The position numbers and the translations under genes are program-made. Below are positions 32,793 to 42,092 of a stretch of 64,000 nucleotides of DNA, one piece after another; positions within the stretch are counted from its first letter, which is position 1; every line of letters begins with the position of its first letter. The DNA comes from JBNKHG01 sp050290225 (GTDB taxonomy: Bacteria > Pseudomonadota > Gammaproteobacteria > Pseudomonadales > Cellvibrionaceae). The DNA is taken from the NCBI GenBank assembly GCA_050290225.1, contig JBNKHG010000007.1, positions 62,001 to 126,000 of the forward strand, read 5' to 3'. Below the pieces are notes generated by a model that did not search any database, was not told the DNA's origin, and saw only the letters and a program-made list of their open reading frames with translations.

Positions 32793-35189
32793 ATGATTAA
32801 CAACAACATAATTTCATCGCTGGGTGCAGGTTCGGGTATAGATACCCAAAGCCTTGTCGACCAGCTAACCGAAGTCGAGCGCGCACCTCGTCAAAATAGC
32901 ATTGATTCGCGCCGGGAAAAGTACGAGGCTCAGATTTCCGATTTCGGTTTGTTGCGCAGTGCGCTGGCAACGCTGCAAGACGCCGCCGATCTTCTGGGGG
33001 ACGAAAGCTTTCGGGCAATGACGGCTTCATTTTCCGATAGTAGTGTCCTCACCCCCACTGAATTGGGAGACAATGCCCCGCCGGGCGATTATACCTTCGA
33101 GGTTTTGGCCGTTGCTCGCGCCCAGTCTCTTTCCACGAATGCGCTCTTTGACGACCCGTCTGATGCGGTGGGCACGGGAACACTGACGTTTGATTTTGGT
33201 GACTGGGACGACACCACCGACAATTTTACGGTCAATGGCGACAAGCCCACTCAGACAATCACCATCGACGACTCCAACAACTCCCTCACTGGCTTGCGCG
33301 ATGCGATTAACAATGCCGATATGGGAGTGCAAGCCAGTATTGTGCAGGACGGAGACGGCTATCGATTACTGCTTCGGGCGCCCTCCGGCGAAAACAACCA
33401 ACTGCGGATTACCGTGGCGGAGCAGGGCGGCACCGCCACCAATGTGGATGCCAATGATCTTTCGCGATTTGCCTTTGGCGCCGGCTCAGCGAATCAGCAG
33501 CTGCTACAAAACCAGGCCGGTACTGATGCCTCTGTGCAGATGAACGGGTTTACGTTTACCCGTGAAAGCAATGTGATTGATGACATCATCGAGGATTTCA
33601 GCTTTACCCTCAACAAGGCGTCACCCGGGGAATTGGTCAATATTTCCATCTCCCCCGACAAACAGACCGCGGAGCTTGCGGTGAGGGATTTTGTCGATAC
33701 ATTTAACGCGTTTTTGGAAGCTATCGAGCCTGCGGTCGGGTCGATCGAGGTGGAGGATGAGGAGGGCAATACCAGCACAGAGTTTGGCAGCCTGCGGCGG
33801 GAATCGACTGCGCGGTCGATGATCTCGATGATACGCAGTGAGCTTGCCAGTGGAATTCCGGGGCTCGGCGATGGCTTTACCACTTTGGGATCTATCGGTA
33901 TTCGTACAGAACTCGATGGAACCCTCACGATTGATGAAGAGACGTTTACCGCCGCCTTTGATGATAACTTCGAGCTGGTGCAACAGCTTTTTGCCCCACA
34001 AACGTCCTCTTCGTCGGACAAAATAGAAGTGACTGGCTTTTCCGATAATACTGTACCGGGTACCTATGAGGTGGTGATCACCCAGCAACCCGCACGGGGC
34101 GAGCTGGTTGGGGCGGCGGCCTCGGGTACATTGCTTACCGATCTGGCGGCAGCGTCGGTGCAGGGTTATTTTAATGGCGAGGCGTCAGCTTTCTCCTCCA
34201 CCGATTTGTCCGGGGCGACCTCTGGGGATTATGCCTTTGATATATCGATTGACGGAGGGACGGCGGTAACCATTACCTTGCCGCCGGCCAATTATGCCGA
34301 CGAGTCGGCAATCGCGACGGCCTTACAGACAGAGTTCGACAACAACACAGTCAACGCCGATATTGTGTACGACGGAACGCGTTTTGTGGTGACATCCAAT
34401 ACCACGGGCACGGGATCGTCGGTGGCAATCAGTAACGTACAGGAACTCACCGCGGGTGAGTTCGGTTTGGCTGACGGCGTCAGTGCAAACGGCAATCGCG
34501 ATTACGACTTTACCATTACCGTGGATGGCACCACTTCAGGCACAATCAGTTTGACGCCGGGCACTTATGCCGACGAGGACGCCCTCGCAGCCCACATACA
34601 ATCGCAGATCAATGGCGATTCGGCACTACAGGCGGTAGGTGCCGATGTGGATGTGGTGTGGAATACGGACCACTTTGAAATAACCTCCCGCGCTTACGGA
34701 TCCAAATCCAGTGTATCGGTGACGGATGTCGGTGGCAGTGCCGCCGACCTGGGATTGGCGGCGGGCACCAGTACCGCAGGCACTGATGTCGCTGGTACCG
34801 TAGATGGCGAAGTGGGCTTTGGGGTGGGGAACGTACTCTTGCCGGAATTGAACACAGATCCCCACGGTTTGACCTTTGTGGTAAGAGAGGGGGCAACCAG
34901 TGCCTCGATCAATTTTTCTCGCGGTTTCGGCGGAGAATTAAGTCAGTTGATTGACACATTTGTGGCCTCCAATGGCGCCTTTGATGTCAAAGAAGACAGT
35001 CTCGATTCTCAATTGGAGCGGCTGGATAACGATCAGGAACGTCTGGACCGGCGCATGGATGCTTACTACGAGCGGCTTCAGGCCCAGTTCCTGGCGATGG
35101 AGCGAATCCTCAGCGGGCTTAACAGTTCAGGTAGCACATTGGACGATATCGCCAATCGCCTGCCGTTTACAGCGACTCAAAACCAGTAA
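32793..35189 (+). CDS. fliD: Flagellar filament cap FliD (enlarged)
   Basis: The filament cap and hook-associated protein 2, 798 residues against about 470 in E. coli. The N-terminus has SSLGAGSGIDTQSLVDQLTE. FliD_N extends to about 110. FliD_C has VRDFVDTFNAFLEAIEPAVG, and the C-terminal helix ends LDRRMDAYYERLQAQFLAME plus ILSGLNSSGSTLDDIA. The extra length is mainly two consecutive related modules at about 479-567 and 568-665, each with a YDFTITVDG-type strand, a Tyr-Ala-Asp-Glu turn (NYADESAI, TYADEDAL) and a later FVVTS/FEITS strand. They resemble flagellin-IN modules and probably form extra outer domains of the cap. The repeated module is intact in both copies. Confidence 0.95.
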   Translation: MINNNIISSLGAGSGIDTQSLVDQLTEVERAPRQNSIDSRREKYEAQISDFGLLRSALATLQDAADLLGDESFRAMTASFSDSSVLTPTELGDNAPPGDYTFEVLAVARAQSLSTNALFDDPSDAVGTGTLTFDFGDWDDTTDNFTVNGDKPTQTITIDDSNNSLTGLRDAINNADMGVQASIVQDGDGYRLLLRAPSGENNQLRITVAEQGGTATNVDANDLSRFAFGAGSANQQLLQNQAGTDASVQMNGFTFTRESNVIDDIIEDFSFTLNKASPGELVNISISPDKQTAELAVRDFVDTFNAFLEAIEPAVGSIEVEDEEGNTSTEFGSLRRESTARSMISMIRSELASGIPGLGDGFTTLGSIGIRTELDGTLTIDEETFTAAFDDNFELVQQLFAPQTSSSSDKIEVTGFSDNTVPGTYEVVITQQPARGELVGAAASGTLLTDLAAASVQGYFNGEASAFSSTDLSGATSGDYAFDISIDGGTAVTITLPPANYADESAIATALQTEFDNNTVNADIVYDGTRFVVTSNTTGTGSSVAISNVQELTAGEFGLADGVSANGNRDYDFTITVDGTTSGTISLTPGTYADEDALAAHIQSQINGDSALQAVGADVDVVWNTDHFEITSRAYGSKSSVSVTDVGGSAADLGLAAGTSTAGTDVAGTVDGEVGFGVGNVLLPELNTDPHGLTFVVREGATSASINFSRGFGGELSQLIDTFVASNGAFDVKEDSLDSQLERLDNDQERLDRRMDAYYERLQAQFLAMERILSGLNSSGSTLDDIANRLPFTATQNQ

Positions 35190-35274
35190 TCGTTAGCCTT
35201 GGCCTAAAGAAGTTTCGGTTTTGGCCGCCATAGAAACTAAGTCAAGCTGATGATGCATTATCTTAGGGGGATGC

Positions 35275-35652
35275 GTGAACGCAAATGCTGCAATTCAGGG
35301 TTATAGTCGTGTCAAGGTCGATGCCAGCGTTCAGGGGGCGAATCCGCACTATCTGATCCAGATGCTGTTCGAGGGCTTGTTGGAGCGAATCGCCCAGGCC
35401 AAGGGTGCGATGCAACAAGGCAATATCGAGCTCAAAGGCAAGAAGATTAACGACGCCGTGAAGATTCTCATGGGGTTGAAGGACAGTTTGGACGTGGAGC
35501 AGGGCGGTGATTTGGCGCTCAACCTGGAGGCCCTCTACGATTATGTGCAACGTACGCTGTTAAAGGCACATCTGAACAACGAAGAAACCCTGCTCGATGA
35601 ATGCTCCGGTCTGATTGCTGACATCAGCGCTGCCTGGCGCCAGATCGGCTAA
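35275..35652 (+). CDS. fliS: Flagellin chaperone FliS
   Basis: A 125-residue FliS that binds the flagellin C-terminus in the cytoplasm to prevent premature polymerisation. The conserved features are YSRVKVDASVQGANPHYLIQ, MLFEGLLERIAQAKGAM, INDAVKILMGLKDSLDVEQG and LEALYDYVQRTLLKAHLNNE. The start is GTG at 35275 because the nearby ATG (35271) is out of frame; TTAGGGGG lies just upstream. It lies 85 bp after fliD. Confidence 0.94.
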   Translation: MNANAAIQGYSRVKVDASVQGANPHYLIQMLFEGLLERIAQAKGAMQQGNIELKGKKINDAVKILMGLKDSLDVEQGGDLALNLEALYDYVQRTLLKAHLNNEETLLDECSGLIADISAAWRQIG

Positions 35653-35795
35653 ATATTTTCTGTTATTTTTTCTGTTTGGCATTATTTGTGCTCTTAGTTC
35701 AGTGAAAACTGCAAACCGACGGTATATTGCCGCTGGTTAAAATGTGAGCGCCTTCGGTCTTGGAACCGTAGTTGCTGATAAAAGAGGACAAACGA

Positions 35796-36167
35796 ATGCC
35801 AATTGCCGCAACGCAAGCCGCCCTTGTTGTCGAGGAGCGAGCAGATCAACTTTCCCCTCATGAACTTATTGCGCAACTCCTGAATGGTGCCCTTGAGCGT
35901 ATCGACCAGGCCCGCCGGATTCTTGCAGATGGCGATACCAGGCAGGCTGGGCTGCTAATAGTCAAGTTGGTGGGCATTATCAACGGATTGCGTGAAAGCC
36001 TGGATATGAAAGAGGGTGGCGAAATAGCTGCAAACCTGGATTCGGTTTATGAGTACATCAACACCAAACTTTGTGAAGCCGAAGAAGATAATGGCTGCGA
36101 AGTCTTGGATGAAGCGGAAAAGTTGCTGACCGAAATCAAATCCGGTTGGGACGGTATTGCTGCTTAA
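35796..36167 (+). CDS. fliS: Second FliS-family protein
   Basis: A 123-residue FliS paralogue. It shares LSPHELIAQLLNGALERIDQ, IVKLVGIINGLRESLDMKEG and LDSVYEYINTKLCEAEEDNG with the preceding FliS, in the same order. It is more acidic at the C-terminal third (CEAEEDNGCEVLDEAEKLL). The start at 35796 follows AAAGAGGACAAACG. With two flagellins encoded upstream, it may serve the second flagellin or act as a regulator; that is inference. Confidence 0.88.
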   Translation: MPIAATQAALVVEERADQLSPHELIAQLLNGALERIDQARRILADGDTRQAGLLIVKLVGIINGLRESLDMKEGGEIAANLDSVYEYINTKLCEAEEDNGCEVLDEAEKLLTEIKSGWDGIAA

Positions 36168-36261
36168 CTGAGGCCATTAAATCAGCCTTGGTATGTTAAA
36201 GCTTTTTTTATAGTGGCCGCTAACCTTGTCAATGAGATGTTGATTGTTGATGAGGTTGCCT

Positions 36262-36513
36262 ATGTCTGTCGTTCCCCTGTCGCAGTTGAACTTGTGCCGT
36301 GCTCGAAAAGAGCTCAGCTCTGCGCTTCAACAGTTTGATTGGCCGGCCATTGGTGGGCTTGACCAAAATCTTGCCGCCGCTTTGAATTCTGCCGCGGATG
36401 ATCCCCATTGCGACAAACTTGCCCTGATGAGTGAGTTGGAAAAGGTCCTGACCCTCTATCGGGAGTTGATTGAAGGGTGTCGTAGGCAGGTAGCCACGTT
36501 GGCTGCCGAATAA
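36262..36513 (+). CDS. Small FliT-like protein after fliS
   Basis: An 83-residue helical protein with LNLCRARKELSSALQQFDWP, then VLTLYRELIEGCRRQVATL. Its position directly after fliS and the Trp-containing first helix resemble the FliT/FleP-type chaperones of polar flagellar clusters, but no strong motif proves it. The ATG at 36262 is supported by TGAGG 6 bp upstream; an earlier in-frame ATG at 36250 would overlap that site. It is likely co-transcribed with the two fliS genes. Confidence 0.6.
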   Translation: MSVVPLSQLNLCRARKELSSALQQFDWPAIGGLDQNLAAALNSAADDPHCDKLALMSELEKVLTLYRELIEGCRRQVATLAAE

Positions 36514-36661
36514 AAACAGGTTTTATTGTCGCGGTTCGCGGCGTTGCCTCCCGGGGTGCCTGGTTAATTTCCATTCAATTGAGCATTCCCCTCCGAGATC
36601 CAGATCAAATGGATCTCGAGATTGCCCTTGTAAATCCTTCAAAAAAAGTTAAGATCCCTTC

Positions 36662-36675
36662 GTCATTTAATTGAC
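36662..36675. promoter_or_regulatory. Candidate FleQ box upstream of fleQ
   Basis: GTCATTTAATTGAC differs at one position from the FleQ-binding consensus GTCaNTAAAtTGAC described for Pseudomonas. Its last bases overlap a TTGACA (36671-36676) that could be a -35 element, so FleQ binding here might repress fleQ transcription. Confidence 0.6.
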
Positions 36676-36758
36676 AAGCGACCGATTGTTTCGTGCTCTG
36701 ATGGCTCGAAAAGTCGTCATATTGGCGATTTGGCAGGCATGTTGGAGGTGTTAACTTT

Positions 36759-36802
36759 TGAGGGCGCTTAAAAGCTAAACTGAGGGCGCTTAAAAGCTAA
36801 AC
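36759..36802. repeat. 22-bp tandem duplication upstream of fleQ
   Basis: TGAGGGCGCTTAAAAGCTAAAC is present twice in direct tandem (36759-36780 and 36781-36802) with no differences. Each copy contains the small dyad GCTTAAAAGC. Confidence 0.93.
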
Positions 36803-36912
36803 AATATGATAAAGCCCGAGGGGTAAAATTCAACGACCTGGTTCACAGAACCCGACGGTCGTGATCGGTCGCAATAAAAATTATAGACAAAGAAAGCAGG
36901 ATCCGTATTTGC

Positions 36913-38361
36913 ATGTGGCGTGACAGTAAGGTGTTGGTGATCGATGACAACGAGCAGCGTCGACACGACCTGAAAGTGGTGTTGGACTTTCTGGACGAGC
37001 AAACGTTGAGTGCAAGCTGTGATCAATGGCAGGCGTCGGCCGCCGCCTTTGTGGAGAGCGCTGACGCCTGTGTGACGGTTTTCCTGGGCGATTGTTGTCA
37101 CGCGCATACGCTGGATTCCCGTTTGCGGGAGCTGCGAGACTGGAACGAATCTGCACCTGTCATTCTGGTGGGTGAAATCCAGCAAATACCCGATGAGTTG
37201 GAAGCAAACTTGAAGCGCATGGTGATCGGGGCCGTGGAGATGCCGCCTACTTACCACAAGTTGCTGGACACCCTGCATCGCGCACAGCGCTATCACGAAG
37301 CACATGCTTTGAGCAAAAAACAACCGACCGCACGTCCCTCTCATCTGTTTCGCAGTCTGGTCGGTACCAGTCGCCAGATCGAGAACGTTCGCACCATGAT
37401 GTCCCAGGTGGCCGACAAAGAGGTGTCTGTGTTGATTACCGGAGAATCGGGAACCGGTAAAGAGGTCGTTGCTCGCAACCTGCACTATAACTCCGATCGT
37501 CGCGAGAACCCCTTTGTCCCGGTCAACTGTGGGGCGATTCCGGCGGAGTTGTTGGAAAGTGAACTGTTCGGCCATGAGAAGGGCGCCTTTACCGGAGCCA
37601 TCAGCTCCCGTGCCGGACGTTTCGAGATGGCCGAGGGTGGTACCCTGTTTCTCGATGAGATCGGCGATATGCCTCTCAGTATGCAGGTCAAGATTTTGCG
37701 AGTGTTGCAGGAACGTTGTTTTGAGCGAGTGGGTGGCAACAAGACCATCCCCAGCAATGTGCGCATTATTGCCGCGACTCACCGCAATCTGGAGAAGATG
37801 ATCGAAGAGGGCGGCTTTCGCGAGGACCTTTACTACCGTTTGAATGTATTCCCCATTGAAATGCCGTCACTGAGGGAGCGTGCAGAAGATATCCCGCTGT
37901 TGTTGACTGAACTGGTATCGCGGCTGGAGAGCGAAAAACGCGGCTCCATTCGCTTCAATTCGGCAGCAATTATGTCCCTGTGTCAGCACCCCTGGTCGGG
38001 AAATGTGCGAGAGCTTGCCAACCTGGTGGAGCGCATGGCGATTATGCACCCCTATGGGGTGATTGGCGTGCAGGACTTGCCGGCCAAGTACCGCCATATC
38101 GATGTGGCAGAAGAGGAGTTCGAAATCAATATCGAGCCGACGGTGCCCGCCCAGACTACGGTGGTGAGTATGTCCGATACCGCCCTGTTGCCGGAGGGCG
38201 GTATAGACCTCAAGGAATACCTCACCAGCCTCGAATGCAACCTGATCCAGCAGGCCCTGGATGATACCGGCGGCGTGGTGGCGCGGGCGGCAGATCGTCT
38301 GGCGATCCGGCGCACGACACTGGTGGAAAAAATGCGCAAATACGGTCTGCAGCGGGGATAG
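36913..38361 (+). CDS. fleQ: Sigma-54 master flagellar regulator FleQ
   Basis: A 482-residue activator at the top of the polar flagellar hierarchy. In Pseudomonas, FleQ also binds c-di-GMP. The N-terminal FleQ receiver-like domain (about 1-120) lacks a clear phosphorylatable Asp: the relevant strand reads VTVFLGDCC. The AAA+ domain has Walker A GESGTGKEV at 177, the sigma-54-contact loop GAFTGA at 224-229, LFLDEIGDMPLSMQVKILRV for Walker B and HPWSGNVREL for sensor II. The C-terminal Fis-type helix-turn-helix is ARAADRLAIRRTTLVEKMRK. It is separated from fleS by its own sigma-54 promoter. Confidence 0.95.
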   Translation: MWRDSKVLVIDDNEQRRHDLKVVLDFLDEQTLSASCDQWQASAAAFVESADACVTVFLGDCCHAHTLDSRLRELRDWNESAPVILVGEIQQIPDELEANLKRMVIGAVEMPPTYHKLLDTLHRAQRYHEAHALSKKQPTARPSHLFRSLVGTSRQIENVRTMMSQVADKEVSVLITGESGTGKEVVARNLHYNSDRRENPFVPVNCGAIPAELLESELFGHEKGAFTGAISSRAGRFEMAEGGTLFLDEIGDMPLSMQVKILRVLQERCFERVGGNKTIPSNVRIIAATHRNLEKMIEEGGFREDLYYRLNVFPIEMPSLRERAEDIPLLLTELVSRLESEKRGSIRFNSAAIMSLCQHPWSGNVRELANLVERMAIMHPYGVIGVQDLPAKYRHIDVAEEEFEINIEPTVPAQTTVVSMSDTALLPEGGIDLKEYLTSLECNLIQQALDDTGGVVARAADRLAIRRTTLVEKMRKYGLQRG

Positions 38362-38431
38362 CGCGCCAATCCTTTGACTCCAGTGTCTAATTACTCCTGA
38401 TAACCCTCTGAAAAATAAGAAATATATTTTT

Positions 38432-38447
38432 TGGCATTAGCTTTGCA
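38432..38447 (+). promoter_or_regulatory. Sigma-54 promoter of fleSR
   Basis: TGGCAT-TAGCT-TTGCA with GG and GC 10 bp apart. It ends 90 bp before fleS and would be activated by FleQ, as in Pseudomonas. Confidence 0.83.
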
Positions 38448-38537
38448 GTCTCCTTGATGTCGCAAATGCGGAGCGGCGTGACTTTGACGCTGTGAGTGGT
38501 GTTGGTCAAGTGCTCCGCCGCAAAGGAGATTCTGTGC

Positions 38538-39881
38538 ATGCCCCAGGCCGCACAAGCGCTGCCACTCGATACGGACGACCTGTCGCCCGCCACCAGGACC
38601 CAACACCGGCTGGACGATGCCGGCCAGTCCCCCGACTCTATTCCGCCGCTGCAGCCGGCACCTGAAGGACCACAGTCCGGTTCCCTTCCGGAAAATGCGT
38701 CGGGAACCGATCTCAAATCCGCGTTTGAACTCTTTAACCAGATGTCTCAGCAGCTGGCCGATTCCTATAGCGTGTTGGAAAATCGCGTCAGCGAACTCAA
38801 CAGGGAGCTGAAAACGGTCACTGCCCAGCGTCTCAGCGAATTGGCGGAGAAGGAACGCCTCGCTCATCGCCTGGAAAGTCTGCTTAACTTCCTGCCCGGT
38901 GGTGTGGTGGTGTTGGATGCCACAGGTCGGGTCAGCGAGTGCAACCCGGCGGCGCGGGAAATGCTCGGCGAACCCCTGGACGGACAATCCTGGCGCGATG
39001 TGATTGTGCGTTGCTTCGCTCCGCGTCGCGATGATGGCCATGAAGTATCCACCCGCGATGGACGTCGCATCAGTATCGCTACCCGTTCCCTGGGAGAGGA
39101 TGGCCAGATTATCCTGCTTACCGACCAGACGGAGACCCGCCGGCTACAGGCCGAACTGAGCCGTCACGAAAGGCTATCGGCTCTGGGCAAAATGGTCTCA
39201 GCACTGGCTCACCAGATTCGCACCCCGTTGTCGGCAGCCATGCTCTACGCCGGCCACCTTTGCGGTTCCAAAATCAAGGAGCCCCAGCGCCAGCGATTTT
39301 CCGAAAAGCTGTTGAAACGCCTCAATCATATGGAACGGCAGGTACAGGACATGCTGCTGTTTGTTAAAGGCGAGATACCGCTTAACGATTGGGTGACAGC
39401 CGCCGAGTTGCAACGAGCCTTGGCCGATGAGATGGAAGTGGTGATCACGGCCTCAGGGGCGCAGTGCAGTTGGGACAATCAGTGTCCTGAGCAGTTTTTG
39501 CTCTGCCACCGTGAAGCCCTGGTCGGGGCGTTGCTAAATCTGGTTAACAACGCCCTCCAGGCTGTCGAGAGTCAGGCGCGTCTGCATATTCGCCTGGCCC
39601 TGACCCCGGAGCAACAGTTGGCCGTCAGTGTGGTCGACCAGGGGCCGGGAATTCCCGCCGACATCATGGACACTGTCAGCGATCTGTTTGTGACCACCAA
39701 GCCTCAGGGGACCGGCCTGGGGTTGGCGGTAGTGGAATCTGTGGCCCGGGCCCATAAGGGGCGTTTTGTATTGCAGTCCGAACCGGGCCAGGGCACCTGC
39801 GCAACGCTGATACTGCCGGTGGCAGATTTTTACCGTACCAGTGAATCACTGGAAGACGACTCGAGTGTGGTGGAGAAGTAA
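38538..39881 (+). CDS. fleS: Flagellar sensor histidine kinase FleS
   Basis: A 447-residue soluble kinase without membrane segments. A coiled coil (YSVLENRVSELNRELKTV) precedes a PAS domain (about 115-215, LLNFLPGGVVVLDATGRVSE). The H box is ALAHQIRTPLSAAMLYAGH with the phosphoacceptor His, followed by the N box NLVNNALQAVES, then DQGPGIPADIMD and GTGLGLAVVESVARAHKGRF. It phosphorylates FleR. The ATG at 38538 is chosen for the AAAGGAG 9 bp before it; an upstream in-frame start lacks a site. The fleR start follows 2 bp after the stop. Confidence 0.93.
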   Translation: MPQAAQALPLDTDDLSPATRTQHRLDDAGQSPDSIPPLQPAPEGPQSGSLPENASGTDLKSAFELFNQMSQQLADSYSVLENRVSELNRELKTVTAQRLSELAEKERLAHRLESLLNFLPGGVVVLDATGRVSECNPAAREMLGEPLDGQSWRDVIVRCFAPRRDDGHEVSTRDGRRISIATRSLGEDGQIILLTDQTETRRLQAELSRHERLSALGKMVSALAHQIRTPLSAAMLYAGHLCGSKIKEPQRQRFSEKLLKRLNHMERQVQDMLLFVKGEIPLNDWVTAAELQRALADEMEVVITASGAQCSWDNQCPEQFLLCHREALVGALLNLVNNALQAVESQARLHIRLALTPEQQLAVSVVDQGPGIPADIMDTVSDLFVTTKPQGTGLGLAVVESVARAHKGRFVLQSEPGQGTCATLILPVADFYRTSESLEDDSSVVEK

Positions 39882-39883
39882 GC

Positions 39884-41425
39884 ATGGCGATTGCAGCCTT
39901 AAAACAAGAACAAGACACAGCCATCAAGATTCTGGTTGTTGAGGATGATAGTGACCTGCGAGAAGCACTGACGGACACCCTGGAATTGGTCGATTACCAG
40001 GTAGTGGCTGCGTCCAGTGCCGAAGAGGCCGTCAAGTTACTGGCGCTGCATACCGATATTCGTATGGTTGTTTCCGATGTCAATATGGGGCAGATGAGCG
40101 GTCATGATCTGTTGTGCGAAGTCAAGCAGCGCTACCCGCATATTCCGGTCATGTTGATTACCGCCTACGCCAGCATCAGCCAGTCTGTGCATGCGATGCG
40201 CGAGGGGGCTGTGGATTACCTGGTGAAACCCTTCGAACCCAAAGTGTTACAGGAAACCGTCGCCCGTTACGTGGGCGGTGGTGATTTGCCGCAAGGGGAC
40301 GAGCCCGTGGCCAATGCACCCTCGAGCCAGCAACTGCTGCAACTGGCTCGACGGGTGGCGCAGTCGGATTCGACCGTGTTGATCATCGGTGAGTCTGGCA
40401 CCGGTAAGGAAGTGCTGGCGCGCTACGTCCACAACCATTCGCCACGGGCCACCCGACCCTTCGTTGCCATCAACTGTGCCGCGATTCCGGAGAACATGCT
40501 GGAAGCGATGTTGTTTGGTCACGAAAAAGGGGCCTATACGGGTGCCGTCAATAGCGCTCCGGGAAAGTTTGAGCAGGCCAATGGTGGCACTTTGCTATTG
40601 GATGAAATCTCTGAAATGGACTTGGGATTGCAAGCCAAGCTATTGCGTGTGCTGCAGGAGCGGGAGGTGGAACGCTTGGGTGGGCGCAAGACCATTCCTC
40701 TGGATGTGCGCGTTATTGCCACCTCCAACCGCGACATGCGCCGAGAGGTGGCCGAGGGCAAATTCCGCGAAGACCTGTATTTCCGCCTGAGTGTACTGCC
40801 CCTGCAATGGGCGCCCCTGCGAGACAGGCCCGAAGATATTTTGCCGCTGGCCCGGAAACTGCTACAGCGCCATGCCCGGAAACAGCGGCGCTCCGGGGTT
40901 CAACTGGGTGCAGAAGCCAGGCAGGCGCTGCTCAGCTATCCGTGGCCCGGTAATGTGCGAGAGTTGGACAATGTTATGCAGCGGGCCCTGATCCTGCAAT
41001 TGGGGCCGGTCATCGGCGCCAATGACCTGGGTTTGGAAGGGGTCTCGGCTATGCCTGTCTACAGCGAGAAACCCAGTTTACTGGATGCAGCCGTGAAAGT
41101 AGGGCCAGCTACCACCGAGCCTCTGGCAAGCCCGCCGGTATCCACAGCGACTGTGGCAATGGTCGCCCCTGTGCCACCGGAATCGCTGACAGGTTTTGCG
41201 ATGCCTTCAAGGTCGGAAGTGCTGGAGGCGGTGGATGATGCCGGCGCCGTGCTGGGCGCCGATCTGAAACAGCGCGAGTTTGAGATCATCGTCAATACCC
41301 TGCGACAAGAGCGCGGCAGCCGCAAGCACACTGCTGAGCGTCTGGGCATCAGCCCCAGAACCCTGCGCTACAAAGTGGCGCGCCTGCGGGAGCATGGCTT
41401 CGATGTGGACGCTGCCCTGGTATAG
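39884..41425 (+). CDS. fleR: Sigma-54 response regulator FleR
   Basis: A 513-residue NtrC-type response regulator. The receiver (about 12-125) has VVEDDSDLREAL, phosphoacceptor Asp65 in VSDVNMGQMSG, LITAYAS and the conserved Lys in YLVKPFEP. The AAA+ domain has GESGTGKEVLARYVH, GAYTGAVNSAPGKFEQ and YPWPGNVRELDN. A linker of about 100 residues rich in Ala/Pro precedes the Fis-type DNA-binding segment RLGISPRTLRYKVARLREHG. With FleS it drives the middle sigma-54 flagellar genes in the Pseudomonas scheme. Confidence 0.94.
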   Translation: MAIAALKQEQDTAIKILVVEDDSDLREALTDTLELVDYQVVAASSAEEAVKLLALHTDIRMVVSDVNMGQMSGHDLLCEVKQRYPHIPVMLITAYASISQSVHAMREGAVDYLVKPFEPKVLQETVARYVGGGDLPQGDEPVANAPSSQQLLQLARRVAQSDSTVLIIGESGTGKEVLARYVHNHSPRATRPFVAINCAAIPENMLEAMLFGHEKGAYTGAVNSAPGKFEQANGGTLLLDEISEMDLGLQAKLLRVLQEREVERLGGRKTIPLDVRVIATSNRDMRREVAEGKFREDLYFRLSVLPLQWAPLRDRPEDILPLARKLLQRHARKQRRSGVQLGAEARQALLSYPWPGNVRELDNVMQRALILQLGPVIGANDLGLEGVSAMPVYSEKPSLLDAAVKVGPATTEPLASPPVSTATVAMVAPVPPESLTGFAMPSRSEVLEAVDDAGAVLGADLKQREFEIIVNTLRQERGSRKHTAERLGISPRTLRYKVARLREHGFDVDAALV

Positions 41426-41606
41426 GGGCAGCGTAGAGGAATCGGGTATATTTATCTTAAAACTGCAATGCAGGCGTCATGGAAGCGTCATCTTCAAAAG
41501 GTAGTTTCTGGGCTTGACCACCAGCAGCGAGCAGGTTATTTTCCGCTTGCGGTTTGCGTGTATATAAAAAACAGTGACATTGTGAGTATCGATAAGGAGT
41601 CTCGGT

Positions 41607-41810
41607 ATGATCAGTAATAAAGCCTCGAAACCCGCTTCATCCTTACCCTTTCCCGCTATTGATAGCGAAGAAATTCTCAGTACGATTTTTAACGACACCG
41701 TCCCCCCTGATCCAGCAACTGTAGACAATCGCCGGCGGCTGGAAGACCGTTTGGAAACTCTGCGACTGCGCCGGGAAATGCGTGAGTTTGATTTTGAATT
41801 TGACGGATAA
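41607..41810 (+). CDS. PA3496-family small putative envelope integrity protein
   Basis: A 67-residue protein whose C-terminal half RRRLEDRLETLRLRREMREF, followed by DFEFDG, matches the small PA3496-type family of gammaproteobacteria. There is no signal peptide; it is highly charged and helical. Its function is not established and 'envelope integrity' is a label from database annotation. The ATG at 41607 is preceded by AAGGAGTCTCGGT, a good ribosome binding site. It stands alone between fleR and the fliE region. Confidence 0.8.
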   Translation: MISNKASKPASSLPFPAIDSEEILSTIFNDTVPPDPATVDNRRRLEDRLETLRLRREMREFDFEFDG

Positions 41811-42092
41811 CCTCCATCGCTTCCAACGCGAGCGATGTACCCGTTCACTCGGGCTCACTTTAAAATGTTCGGCTTTTTTCGGTTTGGCCTTTGGCAATTG
41901 ATCCACTGAGGAGAGATACAACACCTTTAAATTAGGTTCCTCTGAATAATCCGTGGGTATGATGTGGTTCGAGAGTCTATTAACCTGTTGAAATTCAAGA
42001 TCTTTTTGTGGTAGGTCGGTAAATATTATTCGAATATCATTTATGAAGGTTTAGGCACGAAGTGATAGTCAGCAAAGTGCCAAAAGCGGACT

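Larger units (their letters stand above)
36514..36912. other. fleQ upstream region
   Basis: 399 bp without a gene. In order: a CGAGATCCA/TGGATCTCG hairpin (36594-36618, no T run), a FleQ-type box with an embedded TTGACA, a tandem 22-bp duplication and a leader of about 110 bp to fleQ. Confidence 0.65.

Noticed and set aside
36790..37782. A 330-codon minus-strand frame opposite fleQ
   Set aside because: It is antisense to conserved AAA+ sequence and shows no recognisable protein features.
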